The position numbers and the translations under genes were made by a program. From contig CM042686.1 of NCBI GenBank assembly GCA_023614405.1, positions 465,404,740-465,468,739 on the forward strand: a stretch of 64,000 nt of DNA, read 5' to 3'. The notes below the pieces were generated by a model. It was not told the DNA's origin and did not search any database. It worked only from the letters and a program-made list of their open reading frames with translations. Positions 45,998 through 56,593 of this stretch are shown in pieces (position 1 is the first letter of the stretch; each line of letters begins with the position of its first letter). This DNA is from Avena insularis (taxonomy: Eukaryota > Streptophyta > Magnoliopsida > Poales > Poaceae).

Positions 45998-46633
45998 CCG
46001 TGATCAGCGTAAGATGCTTAAGCATAACTTGCCTGTAGAAGACTTGGGTACCACGTTGCCACCTAAAAAGGATCCGGTCTTCGATCTAAAACCTCTCCCT
46101 GATGATCTTAAATATGCTTATATTTATGATAAAAAGATATATCCTGTCATTATTAGCGCTAAACTTTAAGGAAACGAAGAAGAAAGGTTATTGGAGGTTT
46201 TGAGGAAACACCGAGGAGCTATGGGCTATACTCTGGATGATTTAAAAGGGATTTCACCTACTATATGTCAGCATTCTATCAACATAGAACCAGATGCAAA
46301 GCCAGTAGTAGAGCACCAACAACGTTTAAATCCTAAGATGAAGGAAGTGGTAAGGAATGAGGTATTGAAACTCCTTGATGCTGGTATTATTTACCCTATT
46401 GCTGATAGTGAATGGGTTAGTCCTGTTCATTGTGTTCCTAAAAAAGGAGGTATTACCGTTGTTCCTAATGATAATGATGAGCCTATTCCTCAAAGAATAG
46501 TAGTAGGCTATAGGATGTGCATTGATTTTAGAAAAGTCAATAAAGTTACTAAGAAATATCACTACCCACTTACTTTTATTGATCAAATGTTGGAAAGGTT
46601 GTCTAAAAAGACCCATTTTTGTTTTCTTGATGG
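45998..46633 (+). pseudogene. gypsy-1 RT, first copy (truncated)
   Basis: It starts ILRDQRKMLKHNLPVEDLGT and runs through an in-frame stop near 46166, then LLEVLRKHRGAMGYTLDDLK. ISPTICQHSINIEPDAKPVV and GIIYPIADSEWVSPVHCVPK, the N-terminal RT fingers, follow. It reaches CFLDGYY and breaks at 46633, before the catalytic FMDD block. The second copy (57050-57700) is about 98% identical by eye and continues on. Truncation makes this copy inactive. Confidence 0.85.
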
Positions 46634-46679
46634 TTATTATTAGACCATGTAGCATTACAGATGTTAGACAGATGGGATG
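46634..46679 (+). repeat. Last ~46 bp of the long LTR seen at 58938-63756
   Basis: TTAGACCATGTAGCATTACA and the following CAGATGGGATGCTACA are the same as at 63713-63756, the 3' end of the truncated long LTR. Here only this tail is left between RT and integrase. Confidence 0.8.
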
Positions 46680-47296
46680 CTACACATATGAACTACTCTC
46701 TAGTTATTGAACCCTTTGATTGCTGGGGATTTGACTTTATGGGTCCTTTCCCTCCCTCAAAAGGTTATACTCATATTCTTGTTGCCGTTGATTATGTTAC
46801 TAAGTGGGTAGAAGCCATTCCTACGAAGAGTGCTGACGGGGAAACTTCTCTAAAAATGCTTAAGGATGTTATCTTTCCTAGGTTCAGAGTGCCCAGGTAT
46901 CTCATGACTGATGGGGGTTCTCATTTCATTCATGGTGGTTTTAGAAAGACCCTTGCTAAATATGATGTTAATCATAGAATTGCTTCAGCTTATCACCCCC
47001 AAACTAGCGGGCAAGTAGAGTTATCAAATAGAGAAATTAAATCCATCTTGCAAAAGACCGTTAATATATCGAGAAAAAACTGGGCTAAAAAGTTGAATGA
47101 TGCTTTATGGGCTTATAGAACTGCCTACAAAAATCCTATGGGGATGTCTCCTTGTAAAATGGTTTATGGGAAAGCTTGTCACCTACCTTTAGAATTAGAA
47201 CACAAAGCTTACTAGGCAGTTAAAGAACTAAATAGAGATTGTAAGCTCGCTGGTGAGAAAAGATTATTTGACTTAAGTTCTTTAGATGAATGGAGG
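46680..47296 (+). pseudogene. gypsy-1 integrase, first copy
   Basis: The integrase core is intact in sequence from [20 protein letters not shown] onward. Catalytic acidic residues lie in VAVDYVTKW (Asp), MTDGGSHF (Asp) and [15 protein letters not shown] (Glu). [16 protein letters not shown] follows, then a stop at 47213-47215 where related proteins have Trp (TGG to TAG). The zinc-binding HHCC part is absent, replaced by an LTR tail. At about 47296 the sequence switches to gag after SSLDEWRSE. Confidence 0.85.
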
Positions 47297-47923
47297 AGTG
47301 AAGATCGGAATCAAATATACAAATTTTGGCCTCTCGATGGAGAGAGTACAACTCAAGCTTGGGGGAGATTGAAGTTACTAATGCTCAAATGTCCCATTCA
47401 TGAGCTCCCCAACAATATTATTATCAATAACTTTTATGCAAGGATCCCTCTACATGACAAGGATTTATTGGATGCTTCCTGTGCTGGATCATTCACTCAC
47501 ATGGGAGAAGAAGCTAAATGGGATCTTCTGGACGTATTCAAGATAATGCTGAAGCATGGGAGAATGACAAAGATAGAAAGTCAGGTATAAATTACGATTA
47601 TGAATCCATTGAATCTTTTATGGGAACTGATGACTTTCAAAATATTAATAATACTTATGGTCTTGATTTACAAGTTATTACAAATTGCTTTAAGGCTTTT
47701 ACTTCTTATATTGAAATTCCAAAAAGGGGATGGAACAAGTACCATGAACCTTATAAAGATATTGTTGACTGTGTTCCTGTTGGGAGTGTTGAGTATTGCA
47801 CTATTGATCCCATCTTACCTGAACCTTATATCGAGAAGATTCCCTACCCAGATAAGGTAAAGGATCATCCTATGATAACTAATGTAATCACCAAAAGTGA
47901 AAAAGAGAACTGTAAAACCTGAT
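47297..47923 (+). pseudogene. gypsy-1 gag C-terminal part, second copy
   Basis: It re-enters gag at DRNQIYKFWPLDGESTTQAW, repeating 45831-45994 with few changes. It goes on through DLLDASCAGSFTHMGEEAKW, which is deleted in the first copy. A frame change near 47520-47590 leads to YDYESIESFMGTDDFQNINN and YCTIDPILPEPYIEKIPYPD. This is the gag-protease linker. It ends at a stop, while the protease frame is already open from 47897. Confidence 0.75.
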
Positions 47924-48150
47924 GAACAAATAAACGTTGAACCTGTGGTAGCAATTGTGAAATACCTTGTCACTAAAAGCATAGAAGATGGACACATAGT
48001 CTTTTGTGAGGATGCTTCTAATATTGTTTCACATCCCAATAGAACTAAAAAAGCTAGTGTCCCTGTGCTTTCTGTTAGAATTGGTGATCATTGCTATTAT
48101 GGTTTATATGATATTAGTGCAAGTTCCAGCGCTATTCCTTATGAGCTTTA
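47897..48150 (+). pseudogene. gypsy-1 aspartic protease, first half
   Basis: INVEPVVAIVKYL, FCEDASNIVSHPNRTKKASV and VPVLSVRIGDHCYYGLYDIS, then ASSSAIPYELY, form the front of a retroviral-type aspartic protease. The Asp of YDISAS is in the active-site position, although the usual D-[TS/IG]-[GA] reads D-I-S-A. The frame is cut at the CTTTA target site by gypsy-2 and resumes at 56594. Confidence 0.8.
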
Positions 48151-49755
48151 TGATGCGCTCGACTTTCGATGTAGAGCTCGTTGGGAACCCCAAGAGGAAG
48201 GTACAATGAATATAGCAGCAAGTTTTCCCTCAATTATGAAACCAAGGTTTAATCGAACCAGTAGGAGCAAGGAAACACCCCAAAGGTGTTACTAGCTGAG
48301 CTTTGGCAGGGCGCACTACCGGTGCTAGTAGCAACGTGGAGACCTGCACAACACAACCACAGAACTTTGTCCCCAACTTGCGATGAGGTTGTCAATCTCA
48401 CCGTGTTTTGCAGAAAACAAAGGATTAAACGTATCGAATGGAAAGAAGTAAAAGTTTGTAGAAAGTAAACACAAAGCAGTAAAAGATTGTAGATTGTATG
48501 TAAAGTAAAAGGACCGGGATCCATAGTTCACTAGAGGTGGCTCTCCTTAGATAGATAACATGCTGGGTGAACAAATTACAGCGGGGCAATTGACAAACAC
48601 CGAGAAAGCAATACATGCATATACTAATCATCTTGACTCCTCTGAGACTTGATTGGGCATTACAACATAATACATAGACCGCCATCCAACTGCATCTATG
48701 ACTAATAATCCACCTTCAGGTTATCATCCGAACCCTCCAAAGATTAAGTTGCAAGCAATGATTATTGCTTTTAATCATGTAAGTAAAGTAAATACGATTG
48801 TTCTATGAACAAAGGATTGTTGTTTTCTCCTAGTAGCAACAAGACATCTAGTACCTTAGAGATTTCATCACTTCCCAGATTACGGAGGCATGAACCCACT
48901 ATCGAGCATAAATACTAACTCTTGGAGTTGCTAGCATCTACTTGGACAAGATAGCTACTAACAACGGAAAGCATGCAAGATCTCAAATAACAAAGACATG
49001 ATAGAATCAATAATCAATCTGAAATAGCATCTCCATATCTATCTACTACATGCAATATTTATCGGATCCCCGCAAACACAACATGTATGAATTACAAATA
49101 GATGATCTTGATCATGAACGGAGCTCACAAGATCTAAACATGAAAGCACAAAGGAGGAGAAACCAACCATCTAGCTACTACATTGATCCGTAGTCCAAGG
49201 ATGAACTACTCACGCATCACACCGGAGGCTTGCATGGTGATGAAGAAGGCCTGTGGTGAATTCCCTCTCCAGGTGCCGGGAAGAGCTTCAGATCCCTCCC
49301 GATCTACGGATGGAGATGACGGCGACTACAGACTCTTTCGTGGATTTTTGATCGGGTCCTTAGGGTTTTCGTCCCGAGGGCAACTTATAGGCGGAAGGAG
49401 AGACCGAGGGGGTGCCGGGAGAGGCCACACCACCCCCTGGCGTGGGCCAGGCCTGGCTGCGTGGCCAGGTGGTGTGGTGGCTCCCTGGCCCTTCTCCGTC
49501 TCGTATTCTGGCACTTGATCCCTTCCGAAAAAATAGGCACTTTGGCTTTGTCCCGTCCAATTCCGAGAATATTCATTTTCTGACTTTCCTGGAACCAAAA
49601 ACAGGAGAAAACAGGCAGCTGACACTATGGCTCTTGTTAATAGGGTAGTCCAAGAAATCATATGAAAAGTACTCCAAAGTTGGAACAAAACACAAGAAAG
49701 TGGATAAAACCAAGCATGGAACATCAAAAATTATAGATACATTTGCAATGTATCA
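48151..49755 (-). repeat. 3' LTR of gypsy-2
   Basis: It is 1605 bp. It differs from the 5' LTR by several percent by eye, mostly C/T and G/A transitions, plus a more changed patch at 48725-48800. The purine-rich AAGCTTGGGATGT on the minus strand (49756-49768) precedes it as the polypurine tract. Confidence 0.92.
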
Positions 49756-50925
49756 ACATCCCAAGCTTAACTCCTGCTCGTCCTCGAGTAGGTAAGTGAT
49801 AAAAAGAAATAATTTTTGAGGTGACATGCACCATCAAAGACTTGATCAAAGTATTTGCAAAACATTCAAGGCTGGGATCATAGTACTTCAATCATAACAT
49901 GAAAGACAAAGTTCTAGCAATAAGCAAAGAAACTATGATGCAGCATGAAAAGGCACAAACAAAAGATTCATGAATAACAATGCTTTGCAAGACATTTGTT
50001 TGTTTCACATAAAGAAAACATAGCATAAAAGTATTCAGCTTGTCCCTCAATAGAGTAGCAAATATAAATGTATAGGACACCTTCAAAGTTCATAAAAGTG
50101 GCTAGATACAATAATTTCAAACAAGCAATAACAAGTTATGCATCAATCAACTAGTCTTGGGACAATGCACATAGAACTAAGAATGGCCACTATGCTCTCA
50201 AAGTAGGTGCATAAATATAGAAGGTGGAGACTCAATATAATGGTGGAAGAAAGGCCTTTTTGTAAAAGGAAGTAGGGATTCAAGTCTCATAAAGAGCTTC
50301 CAAAAATTATGGTACTTAATAGCTTTCATCTCTCATTGCCCCTATCATAAGCATCTTGAAGTGATTAAGGTTAAAGTGAACAAACTATGGTGTACATGCT
50401 TGACGAAGTATAAGTCAGAAATCTCATGTCCCTTGTATACGAGGGCCGCTCCTCATGCTACTCAAGTTTAGTCACCGGTAAGTTCTTGTCATTGTAAGTA
50501 CATGTGTATCATTTAGGACCTTAGCAGGTACCCTTGCCCGATGATACGGAAGAATCCCCATATCAAAATGACAAGGCAAGCAGACAACGAGCATCTCAGC
50601 ATTCTTCTTATTTACCATGGGAATATGGTGCTTTTTTCTCTCTTTCCTCTTTTCATAGTATCTCTTTTTTCTTTTCTTTTCTCTTTTTTTCTCAATATAG
50701 GACTCGTTTTTTAATAAGAAGAATGCTTCATAGACAGCTCATTATGGTTACGCTGCAGGTTTCCACCATGTCAGCATGGATTAGACCAACGGCCCATGCA
50801 TTTCTCTAACACATATACATAACTCCATGGACTTACAAGCTCCCCTTTCATTTCACACCGACGACATCCATATACAAAAGAGCATGATATCAACTAGGTA
50901 CAAGTACCAAGTGCAATGTTGAAAG
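49756..50925 (-). other. gypsy-2 internal 3' non-coding region
   Basis: It begins (minus) with the polypurine tract. There is no open frame of note. An imperfect TTTC/CTTTT run is at 50635-50695. It ends where the BARE-like LTR starts at 50926 (left flank GAAAG). Confidence 0.6.
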
Positions 50926-53583
50926 TGTTGGGTCCGCAGCATAGAAAACAAAAAATTTCCTACGATGAGAACTATACGCCAAGATCTATCTACTAGATAC
51001 AGAGAAACGGGTGGACATACATCCATGGAGAACTTACCCTCGAAGACAACGAGTTTTGTTAACGAGTAGGAACTCGTGGTTGATGTAGTCGTACGCTTGC
51101 CGATCTCAAGATCGTGTGGAAGTCTGAGCGCCACAAATCAGCAGCGCATCCGTCCTCGCACACACGTTCAAGCCACCAGACAACCTCCACCTCCTCGCTC
51201 CAGCGATCCAGCGGAAGCAGCAACTCCTTCCAGATGAAATGCCACCGGGAACATGTATCTCGCTAATCCGAGACCATGGGGGAATAATTCTAGAGGGGGA
51301 GAGAGATCCTTCACAAGGAGGTGTGAGGATGAAGGAGGGAATGGGTGGCCTTTTATAGGAGGAGGGTGCCCTCTCTCCATGGTTTCGCATGGGGGGTGAC
51401 CCCTCACCTCCCCCATTCATGTAGTGGTAACCCCTCCACATTAAAATGCCTCTTCACATTCCCTTTTAAAGTCTCCACTTTAAATGCATTAAATTTCTCC
51501 AAATTTAATGCTCTCTCATTTAATAAAACTCTTTTTATTAAATTTATTCAGAATTTTGTTAATTACTTTAATTAACAAACATTCACATATAGCCCCTTGC
51601 AATATTTCAATATCTCATGCAGAACCACCTTCTGCAATTTCACCCGAAACAATTTCTGGTTTCTATTGAAACAATTCCTGCGCTTTGCAATTCTTTCGTC
51701 TGAAACATATGTGCTCCAAAATGGTGTTCGGTAACTCTTAAGTGTGCCACCCTACGGTTCGCGAATAATGCAGACATGATCGAGACCCTTCTCCGATCAA
51801 TAATCAGCAGCGGGACCTAGAGATCCGTACTGACTCCTACACATTCAACGATGACTCCTGTGATCGTGAGAACCTTTAACGCTTGTAACTAAATCCCTTT
51901 GTCCCTCGATATATTACATGTCCGAGATTTGATCATCGGTATCTCCATACCTAGTTTGATCTCGTTACCGACATGCACTTTTTTCTCGTTCCCGTGATAT
52001 AACATTCTAGTGATCATATCACTTGCTTGCAAGCTATCCTAATGTGATATCACCGAGAGGGCCCAGAGTATATCTATCCGTCATCTGGATTGACAAATTC
52101 CACTCTTGATCCATGAGCCTCAACATAACACCTTCGTAATCGAACCCATCTTTATAGTCACCCTATTACGGTGTGACGTTTGATGTTATCAAGATACTCT
52201 TCCGGTGTCAGCAATTAACATGATCTCATGGTCTAAGGATAAAGATTACTCCGTATGATGTTATAGCAATATAAACATAATGACTTGATCGTAATGCTAT
52301 ACTTTGGATGAATGTTCATCGCATCATTCCACCAATGGTGTGACCTTGTTATTAACAACATCCAATGTCCATGATCAGGAAACCTTGATCATCCTGTTAA
52401 TCAACAAGCTAGTCTATAAGAGAGGCATGACTAGGAACCCTTTTTGTTTATTAAACACACATGTATTGATGTTTCCGAATCAATACATTTCTAGCATGTA
52501 AAATAAACATCTATCAAGTATAAGGAATATATAATAACAACTTTATTATTGCCTCTCAGGGCATATTTCCTTCAGTCTCCCACTTGCACTAGAGACAATA
52601 ATCTAGTTCACATAGTGATAAATCTAACACCCATGGAGTTCTGGTGTTGATCATGTTTTTCCCTAGGGAGAACTTTAGTCAACGGATCTGCTACATTTAG
52701 GTCCGTGTGTACTTTACAAATCTTTATATCTCCATCCTTGACATGCGATGGAGTGAAACCGGCGCTTAATATGCTTGGAATTCTTGTGAGACCTTGGTTC
52801 CTTGGCGTTGGATATGGCTCCAGTATTGTCACAATAGATCACCATTGGGTCCAACGCACTAGGAACCACACCTAGTTCCGTTATGAACTCCTTCATCCAA
52901 ACCGCTTCCTGCGCTGCTTCTGAAGCAGCAACATATTCCGCCTCCGTCGTTGATCCAGCCACCACAGGTTGTTTGGAGCTCCTCCAACTAACTGCTGCTC
53001 CGTTCAAGAGAAATACGTATCCGGATTGAGACTTAGAGTCATCCGGATCAGTGTCAAAGGTAGCATCGACATAACACTTAGTGACTAGCTCTTCTTCACC
53101 TCCGTATACAAGAAACATATCCTTAGTTCTTCTCAAGTACTTAAGGATATTCTTGACCGCTATCCAGTGTTCCGAACCTGGATCAGATTGGTACCTACTA
53201 GTCAAACTAATAGCATGTGCCACATCCGGTCTTGTACATAGCATGGCATACATTATAGAGCCTATGGCTGAGGCATAGGGGATCTTATCCATTATCTCTC
53301 TTTCTTCCGCCGTAGCCGGACTTTGAGTCTTACTCAATGTCTTGCCTTGCAACATAGGTAAGTACCCCTTCTTACTTCCGTCCATATTAAACTTCTTTAA
53401 TATCTTATCAAGGTATGTACTCTGCGATAGCCCAATTAGGCGTCTTGATCTATCTCTATAGATTTTAATGCCTAATATATATGAAGCTTCACCAAGGTCC
53501 TTCATCGAAAATTTGCTGTTTAGATAACTTTTAACATTGTTTAAAAGATCTATATCATTTCCAATTAATAATATGTCATCCAA
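50926..53583 (-). mobile_element. 5'-truncated BARE/Angela-like copia element
   Basis: It comprises the 3' LTR 52574-50926 (1649 bp; minus start TGAAGGAAATATGCCC, end GCGGACCCAACA), a polypurine tract AAGTGGGAGAC, and pol up to the RT YVDD region at 53583. There the copy stops abruptly, and gypsy-2 sequence resumes. There is no 5' LTR, so no target duplication can be shown. A CTATAAAAGG promoter box is at 51349-51358 (minus). Confidence 0.85.
52608..53583 (-). pseudogene. BARE-like pol: end of RT and RNase H
   Basis: From 53583 the minus strand reads DDILLIGNDIDLLNNVKSYL, MKDLGEASYILGIKIYRDRS, then SAIGSIMYAMLCTRPDVAHA, the copia RT C-terminus. RNase H follows: KCYVDATFDTDPDDSKSQSG, SWRSSKQPVVAGSTTEAEYV, VIYCDNTGAIS and HKNSKHIKRR. 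Near 52760-52790 a deletion shifts the frame; KICKVHTDLNVADPLTKVLP ends the protein in another frame. This part is far better preserved than the element at 6140-14513. Truncation just at the catalytic DD pair makes it inactive. Confidence 0.9.
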
Positions 53584-54142
53584 TACAAAACTTCACACAA
53601 TCTCATTAGCAACATTAGTGCACTTAAGATAAATAAGTCTCAAGGTTCAGTTCTAACACCAAATAAACTTTCATTAGAACACTAGCTATTTTAGCACTTC
53701 CGTCAAAAATCTCAATTCCCCAAAAGAACTCAAGAAGGAACTAACAAGAAGCAAATGCAGAAATCTGTCAAAACAGACCAGCAGGTAAATATGAATTTTT
53801 TCGAAGACCTTATGTTCCTCAAATCAAAAAGTGTTGAACTAACAAAAGTTATATAACAAACTGGGGCAGAAGCACAAAAAATTACAGCTCAATCCGACAT
53901 ACAGAGCTCTCTCAGGAATTTTTACGGTGAAGCACAAAAATCAGTTTCGGGACAGCAACTTTCCCAATCATTACTTCTCTCTCATTAGAGGTTACTCTTG
54001 GCACAAAAAGCAAATAAAAAGGATAAGGAGAGGTTATTACAGAGGTAATAACTTCCAAGACTCATCTAAAACTCTTGGGTTATCTCCCAACAAGTACTTT
54101 TCTTTAACGCCTTTAAGTTAGGCATAAGAAGCAAAGAAAGAA
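53584..54142 (-). other. gypsy-2 internal region downstream of the 207-codon ORF
   Basis: This A-rich region (plus strand) has no long frame. It contains no polymerase or gag motif that I can see. Confidence 0.5.
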
Positions 54143-54766
54143 TCAAGTGTTCTCAAATGAAGAAGCATTAAGATCAATACCAGAAATATTTTCAACAAGG
54201 CAAGGTATATCATCCAAGTAAGTTCTAGAGGATCCTCTCTCAATACTCTTAGGTTCACTATTCTCATCAAAAGGGTTTGCAGGAACAATCCAATCAAGAT
54301 TCTTTTCTATGGCATCATGTATTGCTACTAGTTTGAAGGGTATTGGTATCTTAGGTTCCTCCCCACTAGGTTCGGTTTTGTTCATCTTTTCTCGTATACC
54401 AACCACATCTACACATGATCCTAGCATATTTAAATGTTCAAAAACTTTTCTAGCTTCTTTGGCAACATCATAGAACTCCTTAAACAAAGTTTCTAGAATA
54501 AAATCCCTCTTTTCAGGGTCTCCAATTTCTTTAAGCTTAAGAAACATTACTTGCATTAAGGGATTGAGGTTAACAAACCTAGCTTCTAACATGTGGATTA
54601 AAGAAGCTGCAGCAATCTCATAGTTTGGAGCAAGTTCTACAAGGGATCTATCCTCAGTATCTTCATGCTTACTAACATGATTAAAGAATTCTTCAATGTT
54701 ATCTTTCCCAATTATAGAACCACTACCAATTGGAAGGTCTTCCAGGGTGAATGTAGGGATCAACAT
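54143..54766 (-). CDS. Uncharacterised 207-aa protein of gypsy-2
   Basis: This uninterrupted frame starts ATG at 54766, about 205 bp after the primer binding site, in the same sense as the element. The protein begins MLIPTFTLEDLPIGSGSIIG and has an acidic helix-rich body: NIEEFFNHVSKHEDTEDRSL, then YEIAAASLIHMLEARFVNLN and LKLKEIGDPEKRDFILETLF. It ends in ISGIDLNASSFENT. It has no zinc knuckle, protease, RT or integrase motif and no signal peptide or membrane segment. The position is that of gag, so it may be a gag-like or accessory protein of a non-autonomous element, but I do not recognise it. Its integrity in an element whose LTRs have diverged by several percent is noteworthy. Confidence 0.6.
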   Translation of the reverse strand: MLIPTFTLEDLPIGSGSIIGKDNIEEFFNHVSKHEDTEDRSLVELAPNYEIAAASLIHMLEARFVNLNPLMQVMFLKLKEIGDPEKRDFILETLFKEFYDVAKEARKVFEHLNMLGSCVDVVGIREKMNKTEPSGEEPKIPIPFKLVAIHDAIEKNLDWIVPANPFDENSEPKSIERGSSRTYLDDIPCLVENISGIDLNASSFENT

Positions 54767-54970
54767 GGTGAGCTAAGGAAGAGGTGACAACTAAAGGAGA
54801 CTTAATTTTTTATGTTTTTCAAATAAGAAAGCAAACAAGTAGAACTATTTTTTTTGTGTTTTTTGAAGAACAAAACAAGCAAACAAGGCAAAAAGAAACT
54901 AAGCAAAACAAAAACAACAAAGTAAAGAGATTGGTTATGAGGGACTCCCCTTGTAAAGATGTCCTTGACT

Positions 54971-54987
54971 CCCCGACAACGGCGCCA
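54971..54987 (-). other. Primer binding site of gypsy-2 (tRNA-Asp)
   Basis: On the minus strand, TGGCGCCGTTGTCGGGG begins eight bases after the 5' LTR end. The 3' end of plant tRNA-Asp is ...CCCCGGCAACGGCGCCA, so 16 of 17 positions pair. Confidence 0.85.
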
Positions 54988-54995
54988 GAAAATCT

Positions 54996-56593
54996 TGATG
55001 CGCTCGACTTTCGATGTAGAGCTTGTTGGGAACCCCAAGAGGAAGGTACGATGAATATAGCAGCAAGTTTTCCCTCAGTTATGAAACCGAGGTTTAATCG
55101 AACCAGTAGGAGCAAGGAAACACCCCAAAGGTGTTACTAGCTGAGCTTTGGCAGGGCGCACTACCGGTGCTAGTAGCAACATGGAGACCTGCACAACACA
55201 ACCACAGAACTTTGTCCCCAACTTGTGATGAGGTCGTCAATCTCACCATGTTTTGTGGAAAACAAAGGATTAAACGTATCGAATGGAAAGAAGTAAAAGT
55301 TTGCAGAAAGTAAACACAAAGCAGTAAAAGATTGTAGATTGTATGTAAAGTAAAAGGACCGGGATCCATAGTTCACTAGAGGTGGCTCTCCTTAGATAGA
55401 TAACATGCTAGGTGAACAAATTACAGTGGGGCAATTGACAAACACCGAGAAAGCAATACATGCATATACTAATCATCTTGACTCCTCTGAGACTTGATTG
55501 GGCATTACAACATAATACATAGACCGCCATCCAACTGCATCTATGACTAATAATCCACCTTCAGGTTATCATCTGAACCCCCTCCAGTATTAAGTTGCAA
55601 GCAACAGATTATTGCTTTACGAACTGCGTGTAAAGTAAACAATACGATTGTTCTATGAACAAAGGATTGTTGTTTTCTCCCTAGTAGCAACAGCACATCT
55701 AGTACCTTAGAGATTTCATCACTTCCCAGTTACGGAGGCATGAACCCACTATCGAGCATAAATACTAACTCTTGGAGTTGCTAGCATCTACTTGGCCAAG
55801 ATAGCTACTAACAACGGAAAGCATGCAAGATCTCAAATAACAAAGACCTGATAGAATCAATAATCAATCTGAAATAGCATCTCGATATCCATCGGATCCC
55901 CGCAAACACAACATGTATGAATTACAAATAGATGATCTTGATCATGAACGGAGCTCACAAGATCTAAACATGAAAGCACAAAGGAGGAGAAACCAACCAT
56001 CTAGCTACTACATGGATCCATAGTCCAAGGATGAACTACTCACGCATCACACCGGAGGCTTGCATGGTGATGAAGAAGGCCTCCAGGGTGAATTCCCCTC
56101 TCCGGCAGGGTGCCGGGAAGAGCTTCAGATCCCTCCCGATCTAGGGATGGAGATGACGGCGGCTACAGAGTCTTTCGTGGATTTTTGATCAGGTCCTTAG
56201 GGTTTTCGTCCTGAGGGCAACTTATAGGCAGAAGGAGAGGCCGAGGGGGTGACGGGAGCGGCCACACCACCCTCTAGCACAGGCCAGGCCTGGCCGCGTG
56301 GCCAGGTGGTGTGGTGGATTCCTGGCCCTTCTCCGTCTCGTATTCTGGCACTTGATCCCTTCCGGAAAAATAGGCACTTTGGCTTTTGTCCCGTCCAATT
56401 TTGAGAATATTCACTTTCTAACTTTCCTAGAACCAAAAACAACAGAAAACAGGCAGCTGGCACTGTGGCTCTTGTTAATAGGTTAGTACAAGAAATCATA
56501 TGAAAAGTACTCCAAAGTTGGAACAAAACACAAGAAAGTGGATAAAACCAAGCATGGAACATCAAAAATTATAGATACATTTGCAATGTATCA
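54996..56593 (-). repeat. 5' LTR of gypsy-2
   Basis: It is 1598 bp and the partner of 48151-49755. Its outer end abuts the CTTTA target duplication at 56594-56598. Confidence 0.92.

Larger units (their letters stand above)
48151..56593 (-). mobile_element. Ty3/gypsy-type non-autonomous element "gypsy-2" inserted in gypsy-1 protease
   Basis: The 8443-bp element on the minus strand has LTRs 56593-54996 (5') and 49755-48151 (3'), both starting TGATACATTGCAAATGTATC and ending CGAGCGCATCA. A perfect target duplication CTTTA flanks it (48146-48150 and 56594-56598). The primer site matches tRNA-Asp. The interior holds one open 207-codon frame but no gag, protease, RT or integrase. A BARE-like fragment (50926-53583) sits inside, and a deletion may have accompanied its arrival. 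Confidence 0.92.
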
